Below the pieces are notes generated by a model. It searched no databases, was not told the origin of the DNA, and was given only the letters and a program-made list of their open reading frames with translations. Made by a program: the position numbers and the translations under genes. DNA of 64,000 bases from Streptomyces monashensis. GTDB lineage: Bacteria > Actinomycetota > Actinomycetes > Streptomycetales > Streptomycetaceae. Position 1 is the first letter of the stretch; every line of letters starts with the position of its first letter. Of this stretch, positions 47,138 to 56,926 are shown one piece after another. The DNA lies in the NCBI RefSeq assembly GCF_001866665.1, contig NZ_MLYO01000035.1, positions 1 to 64,000 on the forward strand, given 5' to 3'.

Positions 47138-49210
47138 ATGACCGGATACCGACCCCCACCCGGTGCCTTCCGCCGCACCGCCACCGCCGTGGCCGCGGGC
47201 GCCCTGGCACTGGCGGGCGCGATAGCCCTGCCGGCGACGCCCGCCCAGGCGAAGACGACCGCCAAGGGCGACGTGATCGCCAACCTGTGGGAGTGGAACT
47301 GGGACTCGATCGCCTCGGAGTGCACCAACGTGCTGGGCCCGGCGGGCTACGGCGCGGTCCAGGTGGCACCGCCGGAGGAGTCCCTGAAGCAGTCGAACTA
47401 CTACTGGTGGGACGTCTACCAGCCCTACTCTTACTCCCTGAACAGCCGCTTCGGCTCGCAGACGAAGTTCGCCGCCATGATCACGGCCTGCCACAAGGCG
47501 GGCGTGAAGGTCTACACGGACGCGGTGATCAACCACACGGCCGCGCAGACCGGCACGGGCTACAACGGCACGACCATCACGAACAAGTACTCCACGCCCA
47601 ACTGGTCCCGCACCGACTACCACGACTCCAGCGAGTGCCCGACCTCGGACCTGACCATCCAGGACTACTCGAACCTGACCCAGGTCCAGAACTGCGAACT
47701 GCTGGGCCTGCCCGACCTGAAGACCGAGTCGGACACGGTCCGCGCGGGCATCGCCGACTACCTCAACTCCCAGCTCGCGCTGGGCGTGGACGGCTTCCGG
47801 GTCGACGCGGCCAAGCACATCCCCGAGACCGACCTGGCGGCGATCGAGGGCAAGCTGACGAACACGACGTCCGGGACGGCGCCGTACGTCTTCCAAGAGG
47901 TGTATCCGGGCGCGACCCCACAACCGTCGGACTACTACGGCACCGGTGACGTCCTGGACTTCACGTACGCGAGCAAGATGAAGTCGGCGTTCCAGGGCAA
48001 CGTGAGCGACCTGGCCTCGCTGTCGTCGTCCGGCATCCTGCCCGCCGCCGACTCGGTGTCCTTCGTGACCAACCACGACACCGAGCGCAACGGCCTGCAC
48101 ATGTCGTACAAGGACGGCGACACCTACAAGCTCGCCAACCTCTTCCAGCTCGCCTACAAGTGGTCCACGCCGACGGTGTACGCCAGCTGGGAGTGGACCC
48201 AGAGCGACCAGGCCCCGCCGAACTCGTCGGGCATGGTGACGGACACCGACTGCTCCAGCGGCGCCTGGTACTGCCTCGACCGTGACACCGCGGTGGTCGG
48301 CATGGTGGCCTGGCACAACGCGACCGACACGGCCGCGGTCTCCAACTGGCAGACCATGTCGTCCAACGTGATCGGCTTCGGCCGCAGCGGCAAGGGCTTC
48401 TTCGCCCTCAACAACGGGACGTCGGCGGCGACCTACACGTTCACGACGGGCATGGCCGACGGCACGTACAGCAACGTCGTCGACGGCGGAAAGACGACGG
48501 TGACCGTGTCGGGCGGCAGCGCCTCGATCACGATCCCCGCGAAGGGCGCGGTCGCCTTCTTCAACTCCTCCTACACCTGCACGGTGGGCTGCGGGAACGC
48601 CGGCGGCGGCTCCGGCGACACGGTCAGCGCGACCTTCGACGAGTACGCCTCCACCACGTCCGGCACCAACGTCTACGTGGTCGGCTCCATCGCCGCCCTG
48701 GGCGGCTGGGACACCTCGAAGGCGGTGGAGTTGTCGTCCACCGGCTACCCGGTCTGGTCGGGCGAGGTGAGCGTGCCGGTGAACACGTCCTTCACCTACA
48801 AGTACATAAAGAAGGACAGCTCCGGCAATGTCACCTGGGAGTCGAACGCCAACAGGTCGTCGGCGACGACGACCTCGGCCCTCTCCCTGAACAACTCCTG
48901 GAACGTGGCCGACGCGGACGCCACCGACGTCACCTTCCACGAGAACGCGACGACCGACCTCGGCACCAACGTCTACGTCACCGGCTCCATCCCCTCGCTC
49001 GGCTCCCGGAGCACGGCCGACGCCATCCCGCTGTCCTCGGCGTCGTACCCGGACTGGAGCAAACTGGCCATCGTCCCCAAGAGCACGTCCTTCACGTACA
49101 AGTTCTTCAAGAAGGACGGCTCCGGGAACGTGACCTGGGAGTCCGGGACGAACCGCTCGTACACGACGGGCAGTTCGTCCGGCTACACGACGAGCGACAC
49201 CTGGAAGTAG
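47138..49210 (+). CDS. Secreted alpha-amylase with two CBM20-like domains
   Basis: 690 residues. Signal peptide ending near PAQA, then a GH13 catalytic domain: NLWEWNWDSIASECTNVLGPAGYGAVQVAPP, VYTDAVINHT, nucleophile Asp in LGVDGFRVDAAKHI, acid Glu in YVFQEVYPG, Asp in FVTNHDTERN. Domain C is followed by two CBM20-like starch-binding modules (about 500-590 and 595-690). The first keeps the LGGWD Trp and the TFTYKYIKKDSSGNVTWES strand. The second reads LGSRS where that Trp should be, so its starch binding may be weakened. Stop codon abuts the amylase pseudogene. Confidence 0.95.
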   Translation: MTGYRPPPGAFRRTATAVAAGALALAGAIALPATPAQAKTTAKGDVIANLWEWNWDSIASECTNVLGPAGYGAVQVAPPEESLKQSNYYWWDVYQPYSYSLNSRFGSQTKFAAMITACHKAGVKVYTDAVINHTAAQTGTGYNGTTITNKYSTPNWSRTDYHDSSECPTSDLTIQDYSNLTQVQNCELLGLPDLKTESDTVRAGIADYLNSQLALGVDGFRVDAAKHIPETDLAAIEGKLTNTTSGTAPYVFQEVYPGATPQPSDYYGTGDVLDFTYASKMKSAFQGNVSDLASLSSSGILPAADSVSFVTNHDTERNGLHMSYKDGDTYKLANLFQLAYKWSTPTVYASWEWTQSDQAPPNSSGMVTDTDCSSGAWYCLDRDTAVVGMVAWHNATDTAAVSNWQTMSSNVIGFGRSGKGFFALNNGTSAATYTFTTGMADGTYSNVVDGGKTTVTVSGGSASITIPAKGAVAFFNSSYTCTVGCGNAGGGSGDTVSATFDEYASTTSGTNVYVVGSIAALGGWDTSKAVELSSTGYPVWSGEVSVPVNTSFTYKYIKKDSSGNVTWESNANRSSATTTSALSLNNSWNVADADATDVTFHENATTDLGTNVYVTGSIPSLGSRSTADAIPLSSASYPDWSKLAIVPKSTSFTYKFFKKDGSGNVTWESGTNRSYTTGSSSGYTTSDTWK

Positions 49211-49837
49211 ACCTTCCGGCGCAGCAGCTCGACTTGCCGGCGTAGATCGCGAGCGCCGTGTTCGAGCCCAAGGTGGCGGTGAACTGCCCACTGGGGTTCA
49301 CCGCCACCGTCGTGTTGTTCTGCACACCGCAGTACGTCCCGGCGGGGAGGGACGTCTGGTAGGTGCGGGTCAGGGCGGAGGGCTCGTGGTTGATGGCCAC
49401 GTAGCCCTTGGTGCCCCGGCCGAAGGCGATGGCGTTGTTGCCGTCGTCCCACCAGTTCGAGACGGCCTCGCCGTGGGTCGTGTTGTGGAAGGCGACGGTG
49501 TCGACCACGACCTTCACCCCGGCCGCGTGACAGGTGTCGATCATGTTCTTGAAGGTGGTCCGGTCACCGAGCCGGCCCGCGATCCTGTACGACACCGGCT
49601 GTACGACGTCCACCACTGCGGGCCCTGTATGTGCTCGGCGGGCGGGGAGACCTGCACGTAGCCGTAGCCGGCGGGGCCGAGGGTGGTGGTGCACTCGTGG
49701 GCGACCGAGGCGTAATTCCACTCGAAGAGGACGGCGGTGACGTCCTTGGTGCCGGGCGGGGAGGCCTCGGCGGTAGTCGGGTTGATGCCAACCGTGAGGC
49801 CGAACGCGGCCATGGAGAGCGCGAGTGCCGCCTTCAC
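49211..49837 (-). pseudogene. Decayed alpha-amylase remnant
   Basis: Translation in two frames gives a signal peptide (AALALSMAAFGLTVGINPTTAEASPPG), then DVTAVLFEWNYASVAHECTTTLGPAGYGYVQVSPPAEHIQGPQWWTSY. A one-base loss near 49601 changes frame before QPVSYRIAGRLGDRTTFKNMIDTCHAAGVKVVVDTV. There, near 49495, the sequence jumps to VAFHNTTHGEAVSNWWDDGNNAIAFGRGTKGYVAINHE and runs to IYAGKSSC. The middle of the catalytic barrel, including the nucleophile and acid/base, is deleted. No function is possible. The 5' end abuts the tnpB element, and the 3' end abuts the intact amylase stop codon. Confidence 0.9.
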
Positions 49838-49853
49838 CGTTGAAGGCTCTTGG

Positions 49854-51113
49854 TCAACTACCCGGGATGGGAAGTCCCGGGCTTGCACAACGGGCATCAC
49901 TGGCGGTGATGCCGCGTTTGCGTCCTGTCCCACGCTCCGGTTCGGAAGGTGGGTCTGGGGCGGTTGACTGCGCCCCGCGTCGCCACAACTCCCATGCCCT
50001 GGCACGGATGTTGCGGGAGCCGTTGCGGTCTGCGTGATCAACGAATCCGCAGGACCGGCACGCGAACCAGGCCTGGGAGACCCGGTTCGCCTTGTCGATG
50101 TGGCCGCACTCGGCGCAGGTGCGGGAGGTGTACGCCGGATCGACGTGCACCACCGGCACCCCGGCCTTGCGGGCCTTGTACGCGATGAAGCTGCCGAGCT
50201 GGGCGAACGACCAGCTGGAGTGGATGGCCCGTTGGGGCTTGCGAAGCCGTACCCGATCACGGATGCCCGTCAGATCCTCCAGGGCGATTCCGCGACCGGT
50301 GCGTTCCGCCTCGGCCACCACATGTTTCGCGATCTTGTGGTTGATGTCCTTGGCCCGCCGCGCCTCCTTGCGCCGCCGTTTCTTCAGCCGGCGTTTGGCG
50401 GACGGGGTGTTCTTCTTCTGCAGCTTGGTGCGCAGTTTCCGCTCCCGCACCCGGATGCGGTTGAGCTCGCGTCCGGCCATGATCTCGCCGTCGGACGTGG
50501 TGGCGATGTTGACGATGCCCAGGTCGATGCCGAGGAAGTCCACCGGGTCGGTGTTCGGCACCGCTTCGGGGACCTCACAGGTGGCGTTCAGGAACCACAT
50601 GCCGTCCCGATACAGCAGGTCGGATTCCCCCTTGCGGTACAGGGCCAGGGTGGCCATCTGCTCCGGGGAGGCGGTGAACGCCAGGTCCTTCACCCGTCCG
50701 TCAGTCGTCCAGATCGAGACCCGCCGCCGGTCGATCTGCCAGGACAACATCCGGTCGTCGAAGGGCTGCGCCCCCTGCGGGCGGAAGGTGACCGGCTTCT
50801 CCACAGCCCTGCGGTAGCGCTTCGAGCCCGGTCTGCCCAGATTCCCGGCCCTCAGGTTGGCCTTCAGCGTGGCGTACGCGTCGCAGGTCTTCTTCACGAC
50901 GTGCTGGGCGGCCTGCGCACCCAGCCCCCAGCGAGCCTTGATCTCTCCGTAGGTGTGCTCGCGCAGCGCGAAGTTCCGCTTCACGTCCTTCTCGAACGCC
51001 ACACCGCTGGCCCACGTGGCAGCCTCGTTGCAGGCGTGCAGGGTCGCCTCAAGTGCCGCCGCCTGCACGGGCGTCGGCAGCAATTTGACCTGCACCACCA
51101 GCTTCACGATCAC
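49854..51113 (-). mobile_element. tnpB: IS605/IS1341-type tnpB (OrfB) element
   Basis: 419 residues from GTG (an upstream start is possible). N-terminal OrfB HTH (LVVQVKLLPTPVQAAALEATLHACNEAATWAS). The RuvC-like nuclease triad is Asp197 in FLGIDLGIVN, Glu279 in IALEDLTGI and Asp362 near VDHADRNGSRNI. The zinc finger is C333-x2-C336 with C352-x2-C355. TnpB proteins are RNA-guided DNA nucleases whose guide RNA comes from the element's right end. No tnpA is present, so mobility would need help in trans. The gene looks intact. It sits beside the amylase pseudogene. Confidence 0.95.
49861..49881 (-). repeat. Right-end hairpin of the tnpB element
   Basis: CCCGGGA (49861-49867) and TCCCGGG (49875-49881) form a perfect stem that overlaps the last tnpB codons, followed on the minus strand by TAGTTGAC. 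This is the usual structure and place of the element's right end, where the guide RNA scaffold ends. The exact boundary is inferred. Confidence 0.65.
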
Positions 51114-51286
51114 CCAACGTACACACACGTACGACTGCCCACCATACGTTCACCACCCATCACCCGACCGAGTGAACCCGCCACCGTGCAGCAGCGTCCC
51201 CCGGCTCCGCCGGACATGGCGCCCGGCCGCTCCGCAGCCACGAGGATGCGATTCCTCCCAGGGCTGAAGTTATCCACGGGGTTCCT

Positions 51287-51322
51287 CGCAAGATCAGGCT
51301 GAAAAATTTCAGCCAACTTGCG
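51287..51322. promoter_or_regulatory. Nested palindrome with CGCAAG/CTTGCG arms
   Basis: GGCTGAAA-AA-TTTCAGCC (51297-51314) is nested between CGCAAG (51287-51292) and CTTGCG (51317-51322), making a 36-base interrupted palindrome. The arms resemble MalR half sites. It may be the original promoter/operator of the amylase pseudogene, now cut off by the tnpB element, or the element's left-end hairpin. Confidence 0.4.
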
Positions 51323-51339
51323 GTGACGGAGATGTTAAA

Positions 51340-51367
51340 GGCCCGCCGCCTGAAAAGGCAGCGGGCC
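51340..51367 (-). terminator. Terminator after the alpha-glucosidase gene
   Basis: GGCCCGC (51340-51346) pairs with GCGGGCC (51361-51367), with an inner GCC/GGC stem. On the minus strand it follows the glucosidase stop at once and is followed by CTTTAAC. Confidence 0.75.
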
Positions 51368-51390
51368 GTGTGAAGTTGGTGCGAGAGATT

Positions 51391-53127
<1,737 letters not shown>

Positions 53128-53209
53128 GGCGTCCTTGATGGGTAAGCGAGTTCTGGTCATGGGCGCGTAGGTACGGCGACGGTTGCCGGGGACCGGGGGG
53201 TCGTGCGCG

Positions 53210-53255
53210 AGGCGGCCGCGGTCACAGCGGGGTCGGATAGGGACCGCGGCCGCCT
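53210..53255 (-). terminator. Strong hairpin after malG
   Basis: A perfect 14-bp stem (AGGCGGCCGCGGTC 53210-53223 with 53242-53255) lies just downstream of malG on the minus strand. It should end or reduce the malEFG message before the glucosidase gene. Confidence 0.8.
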
Positions 53256-53256
53256 A

Positions 53257-53276
53257 CCCGCGCATCGCTGCGCGGG
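53257..53276 (-). terminator. Second hairpin after malG
   Basis: CCCGCGCA (53257-53264) pairs with TGCGCGGG (53269-53276) around TCGC, between the malG stop and the larger hairpin. The two together resemble a composite terminator. Confidence 0.65.
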
Positions 53277-53295
53277 AGCCTCTCTTCGGGGGCCG

Positions 53296-54201
53296 TCAGC
53301 CCTTCGTGCCGCCCGCGGTCAGGCCGGTGACGAGGTTCTTCTGCACGAGGTAGAAGAACGCCGACACGGGTATCGCGATCAGCACCGCGGTGGCGGCCAT
53401 GTAGTTCCACTGGGCGTCGTGCTCGCTGACGAAGGTCTGCAGGCCCACGGCGAAGGTGTACTTCGAGTCGTCCAGCATGAAGGTCGTCGCGAAGGCGACC
53501 TCGCCGACGGCGGTGATGAAGTTGTAGAAGGCCGCGACCGCCAGGCCCGGGCGGGCCAGCGGCAGGATCAGCCGGAAGAAGGTGCCGAACGGGCTGAGCC
53601 CGTCGACGCGTCCGGCCTCGTCTATCTCGAAGGGGATGGTGTCGAAGTACCCCTTGAGCAGCCAGGCGCTGTACGGCACGGCGGTGGTGCAGTTGATGAC
53701 GATCAGCGCCCAGTAGGTGTCGATGAGGCCGAGATCGCTGAAGATCTGGTACATCGGCACGATCAGGATGGCGATCGGGAAGGCCTGCGTGAGCAGCAGG
53801 ACCCACATCAGCTGCTTGTAGCCGGGAAAGCGCATCCGGGAGACCGCGTAGCCGGTGGTCGCGGCGACGAGGACACCGATCAGGGTGGTGCCGACGGCCA
53901 CGATCATCGTCGACTTGAACCAGTCGAAGAACCCGGTGTGCTGCAGCACGAAGCTGTAGTTGGAGAAGGACAGCTTGCCCGCGATCCTGCCCGGGTGGAG
54001 GTAGTCGTCCTTGTCCGGGCCGAGGGAGAGGTAGCACAGCCAGGCCACCGGGGCGAGCGCGACGAGGCTCGCCACGGCGAGGCCGCCGTGCAGCAGGGCG
54101 GCGCCGAGCGGGCCGCGTTCGCCGCGCCGGCGCACCCGGCGCGGCGGCTCGGCGGCGGGGGCCGGTGCGGCCACTGTCTCTTCGAGGGTCGTGGTGCTCA
54201 T
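53296..54201 (-). CDS. malG: Maltodextrin ABC transporter permease MalG
   Basis: 301 residues. Six membrane segments, and the EAA loop contacting the ATPase: GYFDTIPFEIDEAGRVDGLSPFGTFFRLILPLARPGLAV. Start ATG after GGAG, 20 bases after the malF stop; an upstream in-frame ATG would add 13 residues and overlap malF. Forms the channel with MalF. The Pro/Ala-rich N-terminal about 30 residues are cytoplasmic. Confidence 0.96.
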   Translation of the reverse strand: MSTTTLEETVAAPAPAAEPPRRVRRRGERGPLGAALLHGGLAVASLVALAPVAWLCYLSLGPDKDDYLHPGRIAGKLSFSNYSFVLQHTGFFDWFKSTMIVAVGTTLIGVLVAATTGYAVSRMRFPGYKQLMWVLLLTQAFPIAILIVPMYQIFSDLGLIDTYWALIVINCTTAVPYSAWLLKGYFDTIPFEIDEAGRVDGLSPFGTFFRLILPLARPGLAVAAFYNFITAVGEVAFATTFMLDDSKYTFAVGLQTFVSEHDAQWNYMAATAVLIAIPVSAFFYLVQKNLVTGLTAGGTKG

Positions 54202-54220
54202 GGCGGCGGCTCCTGCGGCG

Positions 54221-55225
54221 TCAGACGGCGAGCTGGTCATTGCGCTTCAGCCAGCGGAAGTAGAAGGAGGTGAAGACGACGAGGATCGACAGCAGCAGCA
54301 CGCCGTACGCGGCGGACTGGGCGAAGTCCCGCGGCTGCTGTCCGAAGCCCAGCTGGTAGGCCCATGTCACGAGGATCTGGGTGTCGGGCGCGCTGGTGGG
54401 GCCGAACAGCAGGAAGATGATGATGAACTGGTTGAAGGTCCAGATGATGCCGAGCAGGACGACGGTGGAGCTGACGGACCGCAGCCCCGGCAGGGTGACG
54501 TGCCTGAAGCGCTGCCAGGCGCTCGCGCCGTCCATCTCGGCCGCCTCGTAGAGCGTGGAGTCGATGGACTGCAGGCCGCCGAGCAGCGAGAGCATCATGA
54601 ACGGCACGCCGCACCAGGTGTTGACCATGATCGCCGCGAACCGCTGCCAGAAGGTGTCCTCCAGCCACTGCGGCTGGGGCAGGTGCAGGGAGTGCAGGAC
54701 CTGGTTGAGCACGCCGGAGTCGGCGAGCATGATCCGCCAGGAGAAGACGGTGACGAACGTCGGCACGGCCCAGGGCAGGACGAGGACCAGCCGGTAGAAG
54801 GTGCGGCCGCGCAGCTTCTGGTTGAGCATGAGCGCGAGGCCGAGGCCGATCGTGTAGTGCAGGAACACACAGGCGGCCGTCCAGAAGACGGTCCACAGGA
54901 AGTGCGACCAGAAGCGGTCGTACGCCGTCGGGCCGAACAGGATGTCCTTGTAGTTGTCCAGGCCGACGAACTTGTAGGTGGCCGCGATGTGGTTGACGCC
55001 GATCGTGCGCGCCGAGTTGAGGCTGTTGGCGTCGGTGAGGGTGAGGTAGACGCCGCGGATCAGCGGATAGCCGACGATCCCGGCGAGCACGACGACCACC
55101 GGGGCGATCATCGCGTACGCGTACCAGTACTTCTGGAAGCCGTTTCTGATGCGCTGCGCCGGCCCGGGCCGAGGCGCGCGGTCACCGCGGCGCTTGCCGG
55201 TCGCGCGGTCGATGGCGACTGTCAT
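54221..55225 (-). CDS. malF: Maltodextrin ABC transporter permease MalF
   Basis: 334 residues with six or so membrane segments. The EAA motif is LYEAAEMDGASAWQRFRHVTLPGLRSVSSTVV. Unlike E. coli MalF, it lacks the large periplasmic P2 domain, as in other Gram-positive sugar permeases. Second gene of malEFG, followed by malG. Confidence 0.96.
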   Translation of the reverse strand: MTVAIDRATGKRRGDRAPRPGPAQRIRNGFQKYWYAYAMIAPVVVVLAGIVGYPLIRGVYLTLTDANSLNSARTIGVNHIAATYKFVGLDNYKDILFGPTAYDRFWSHFLWTVFWTAACVFLHYTIGLGLALMLNQKLRGRTFYRLVLVLPWAVPTFVTVFSWRIMLADSGVLNQVLHSLHLPQPQWLEDTFWQRFAAIMVNTWCGVPFMMLSLLGGLQSIDSTLYEAAEMDGASAWQRFRHVTLPGLRSVSSTVVLLGIIWTFNQFIIIFLLFGPTSAPDTQILVTWAYQLGFGQQPRDFAQSAAYGVLLLSILVVFTSFYFRWLKRNDQLAV

Positions 55226-55276
55226 GGTTCGACACCTTCAAAACGTTCAGGAGTTGGGCCGGGCACAGGGCGGTGA

Positions 55277-55321
55277 CCGCCGGATCCTTCCCCCCGCTGT
55301 CCGTAACGGAGGATCCGGCGG
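55277..55321 (-). promoter_or_regulatory. Hairpin between malE and malF
   Basis: A perfect 11-bp stem (CCGCCGGATCC 55277-55287 with 55311-55321) lies in the 106-base gap. A structure at this place can protect the malE message and reduce read-through, giving more binding protein than permease, as known for malE-malF in E. coli. The effect here is inferred. Confidence 0.7.
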
Positions 55322-55331
55322 CCACCCGGGC

Positions 55332-56606
55332 TCACTTGCTGAAGTCGGGCACCAGCTTGGCGATGGCCAGCTGGGCGTTGCTCAGACCCTGGTCCAGCGA
55401 CTCCTTGCCGTCGGCGATCTTCGGCAGTTCCTGGTCGAGCGGGGTCCACAGGCTGCTGTACTCGGGCAGCGCCGGGCGCGGCTGGGAGGCGGACAGGACG
55501 CCCTGGTAGCCGGCGATGCCGGGGTCGGCCTTGACCTGGGCGGTGTAGGCGTCGGTGCGGGTGGGCAGCGTGGAGTTCTTCAGGGCGATGGTCTCCTGGG
55601 ACTTCGCCGAGGTCATGAACTTCACGAACTGCAGGGCCGCGTCCTGGTGGGCCTTGTCGGAGCCGGCGTAGACGGCGAGGTTGTGGCCGCCGGTCGGGGC
55701 GCCCGCCTTGCCGGTGGAGCCGGCCGGGACGGCGGCGATGCCGAGGTTGGACTTGTCCTTGAAGGCGCTGCCCTTGTAGAAGTTCGTGATCTCCCACGGA
55801 CCCTGGAGGATCGCGGCGACCTTGCCGTTGACGAACGCGTCCGAGATGTGGGCGTAGGCGTCGGCGGTGCTGTCGGCCTTGTGCAGGCCCTTGCCGGAGA
55901 ACAGGCTCAGCCAGGTGCCGTAGGCCTTCTTGGCGGCCGGCGAGTCGACGGTGATCTTCTTGGCGGCCGCGTCGACGGTGTCGGTGCCCTCGCCGTAGAG
56001 GAACGGCTGCGCGTAGTAGGACTGGGTGGAGCCCCAGTAGCCGTCGGCGCCGGTCTTGTCCTTGACCTTGGCGGCGTCCGACTTCAGCTCGTCCCAGGTC
56101 TTGGGGGCCTCGGTGATGCCGGCCTTCTTGAACAGCGCCTTGTTGTAGACGAACGCGAGGGTGTCGGTGACCAGCGGGACGCCGTAGGTCTTGCCCTCGT
56201 ACTGGGCCTGCTTGATCAGGTTCGGCTCGAAGCTGCTCTGCTCGGAGAGGGCCTCGGTGCCGTCCAGCGGCAGGAAGTAGCCCTTCTTCGCGAAGGCGGG
56301 GGTCCAGCCGACCTCGGAGCGCAGGATGTCCGGGGCGCCCTTGGAGCCGGCGGCGGTGTCGAACTTGTTCTGCGCCTGGTCGAAGGGCACGTTGACGTAC
56401 TTGACCTTGATGTTCTTGTTCTGGGCCTCGAACTGCTGGACCAGGGCCTTGTACGTCGGCGCCTCGTTCGTGGCGTTGGAGGTGTCCCACCAGGTGATGG
56501 TGACCGGCCCACTGGACTTGCCGCTGTCGCTGCTCCCGCCGCCGCAGGCCGTCGCCGCGAGGGCGAAGGACGCCACCAGCGCGGAGGCCGCTATGCCACG
56601 CCGCAT
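55332..56606 (-). CDS. malE: Maltodextrin-binding lipoprotein MalE
   Basis: 424 residues, AAGGAG before ATG. Lipoprotein signal MRRGIAASALVASFALAATACGGG with the lipid-modified Cys. The mature part is a type I sugar-binding protein (VTITWWDTSNATNEAPTYKALVQQFEAQNKNIKVKYVNVPFDQAQNKF... AILQGPWEITNFYKG). It captures maltodextrins from extracellular starch breakdown for MalFG. First gene of the operon; the MalR sites lie directly upstream. The ATPase (MsiK in Streptomyces) is not in this window. Confidence 0.96.
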   Translation of the reverse strand: MRRGIAASALVASFALAATACGGGSSDSGKSSGPVTITWWDTSNATNEAPTYKALVQQFEAQNKNIKVKYVNVPFDQAQNKFDTAAGSKGAPDILRSEVGWTPAFAKKGYFLPLDGTEALSEQSSFEPNLIKQAQYEGKTYGVPLVTDTLAFVYNKALFKKAGITEAPKTWDELKSDAAKVKDKTGADGYWGSTQSYYAQPFLYGEGTDTVDAAAKKITVDSPAAKKAYGTWLSLFSGKGLHKADSTADAYAHISDAFVNGKVAAILQGPWEITNFYKGSAFKDKSNLGIAAVPAGSTGKAGAPTGGHNLAVYAGSDKAHQDAALQFVKFMTSAKSQETIALKNSTLPTRTDAYTAQVKADPGIAGYQGVLSASQPRPALPEYSSLWTPLDQELPKIADGKESLDQGLSNAQLAIAKLVPDFSK

Positions 56607-56704
56607 GAGTTCTCCTTGAGGGTTGGGCCCGTGTGGTGCCGACTGCGCCGTCGCGGCGGCCGGGCGACTGGGAACGTAACAGCGTTGTAAGCGTGGCGAA
56701 AGAC

Positions 56705-56725
56705 CTTGCAGAAAAAAAGTGCAAG
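56705..56725. promoter_or_regulatory. MalR operator near malE
   Basis: CTTGCA-N9-TGCAAG with an A-rich spacer, about 100 bases upstream of malE. It matches the CTTGCA element known as the MalR target in Streptomyces. AACAGCG and CGCTGTT arms lie on either side of it. Confidence 0.7.
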
Positions 56726-56772
56726 GGAACACGATGGTTACGCTGTTGTGACCGCTCAGCAGACGAGTGGTG

Positions 56773-56799
56773 CTTGTGCAAGACTCTGCAAGTTCTTGC
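56773..56799. promoter_or_regulatory. MalR operators near malR
   Basis: CTTG-TG-CAAG (56773-56782) and GCAAG-TT-CTTGC (56788-56799), two adjacent palindromic sites in the malE-malR gap. They probably allow MalR autoregulation as well as malE repression. Confidence 0.65.
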
Positions 56800-56926
56800 C
56801 ATCACCAGGCCGACAGAAGGACGAGGAGTGCCCGTGGCACAGCAATCCGCACGGGGCCGGCAGGCCGCCCGTGCCCGGCGTCCGGCTGGTGGGCAAGGCG
56901 TCATACGACCGGTACAGTCCAGTGCC

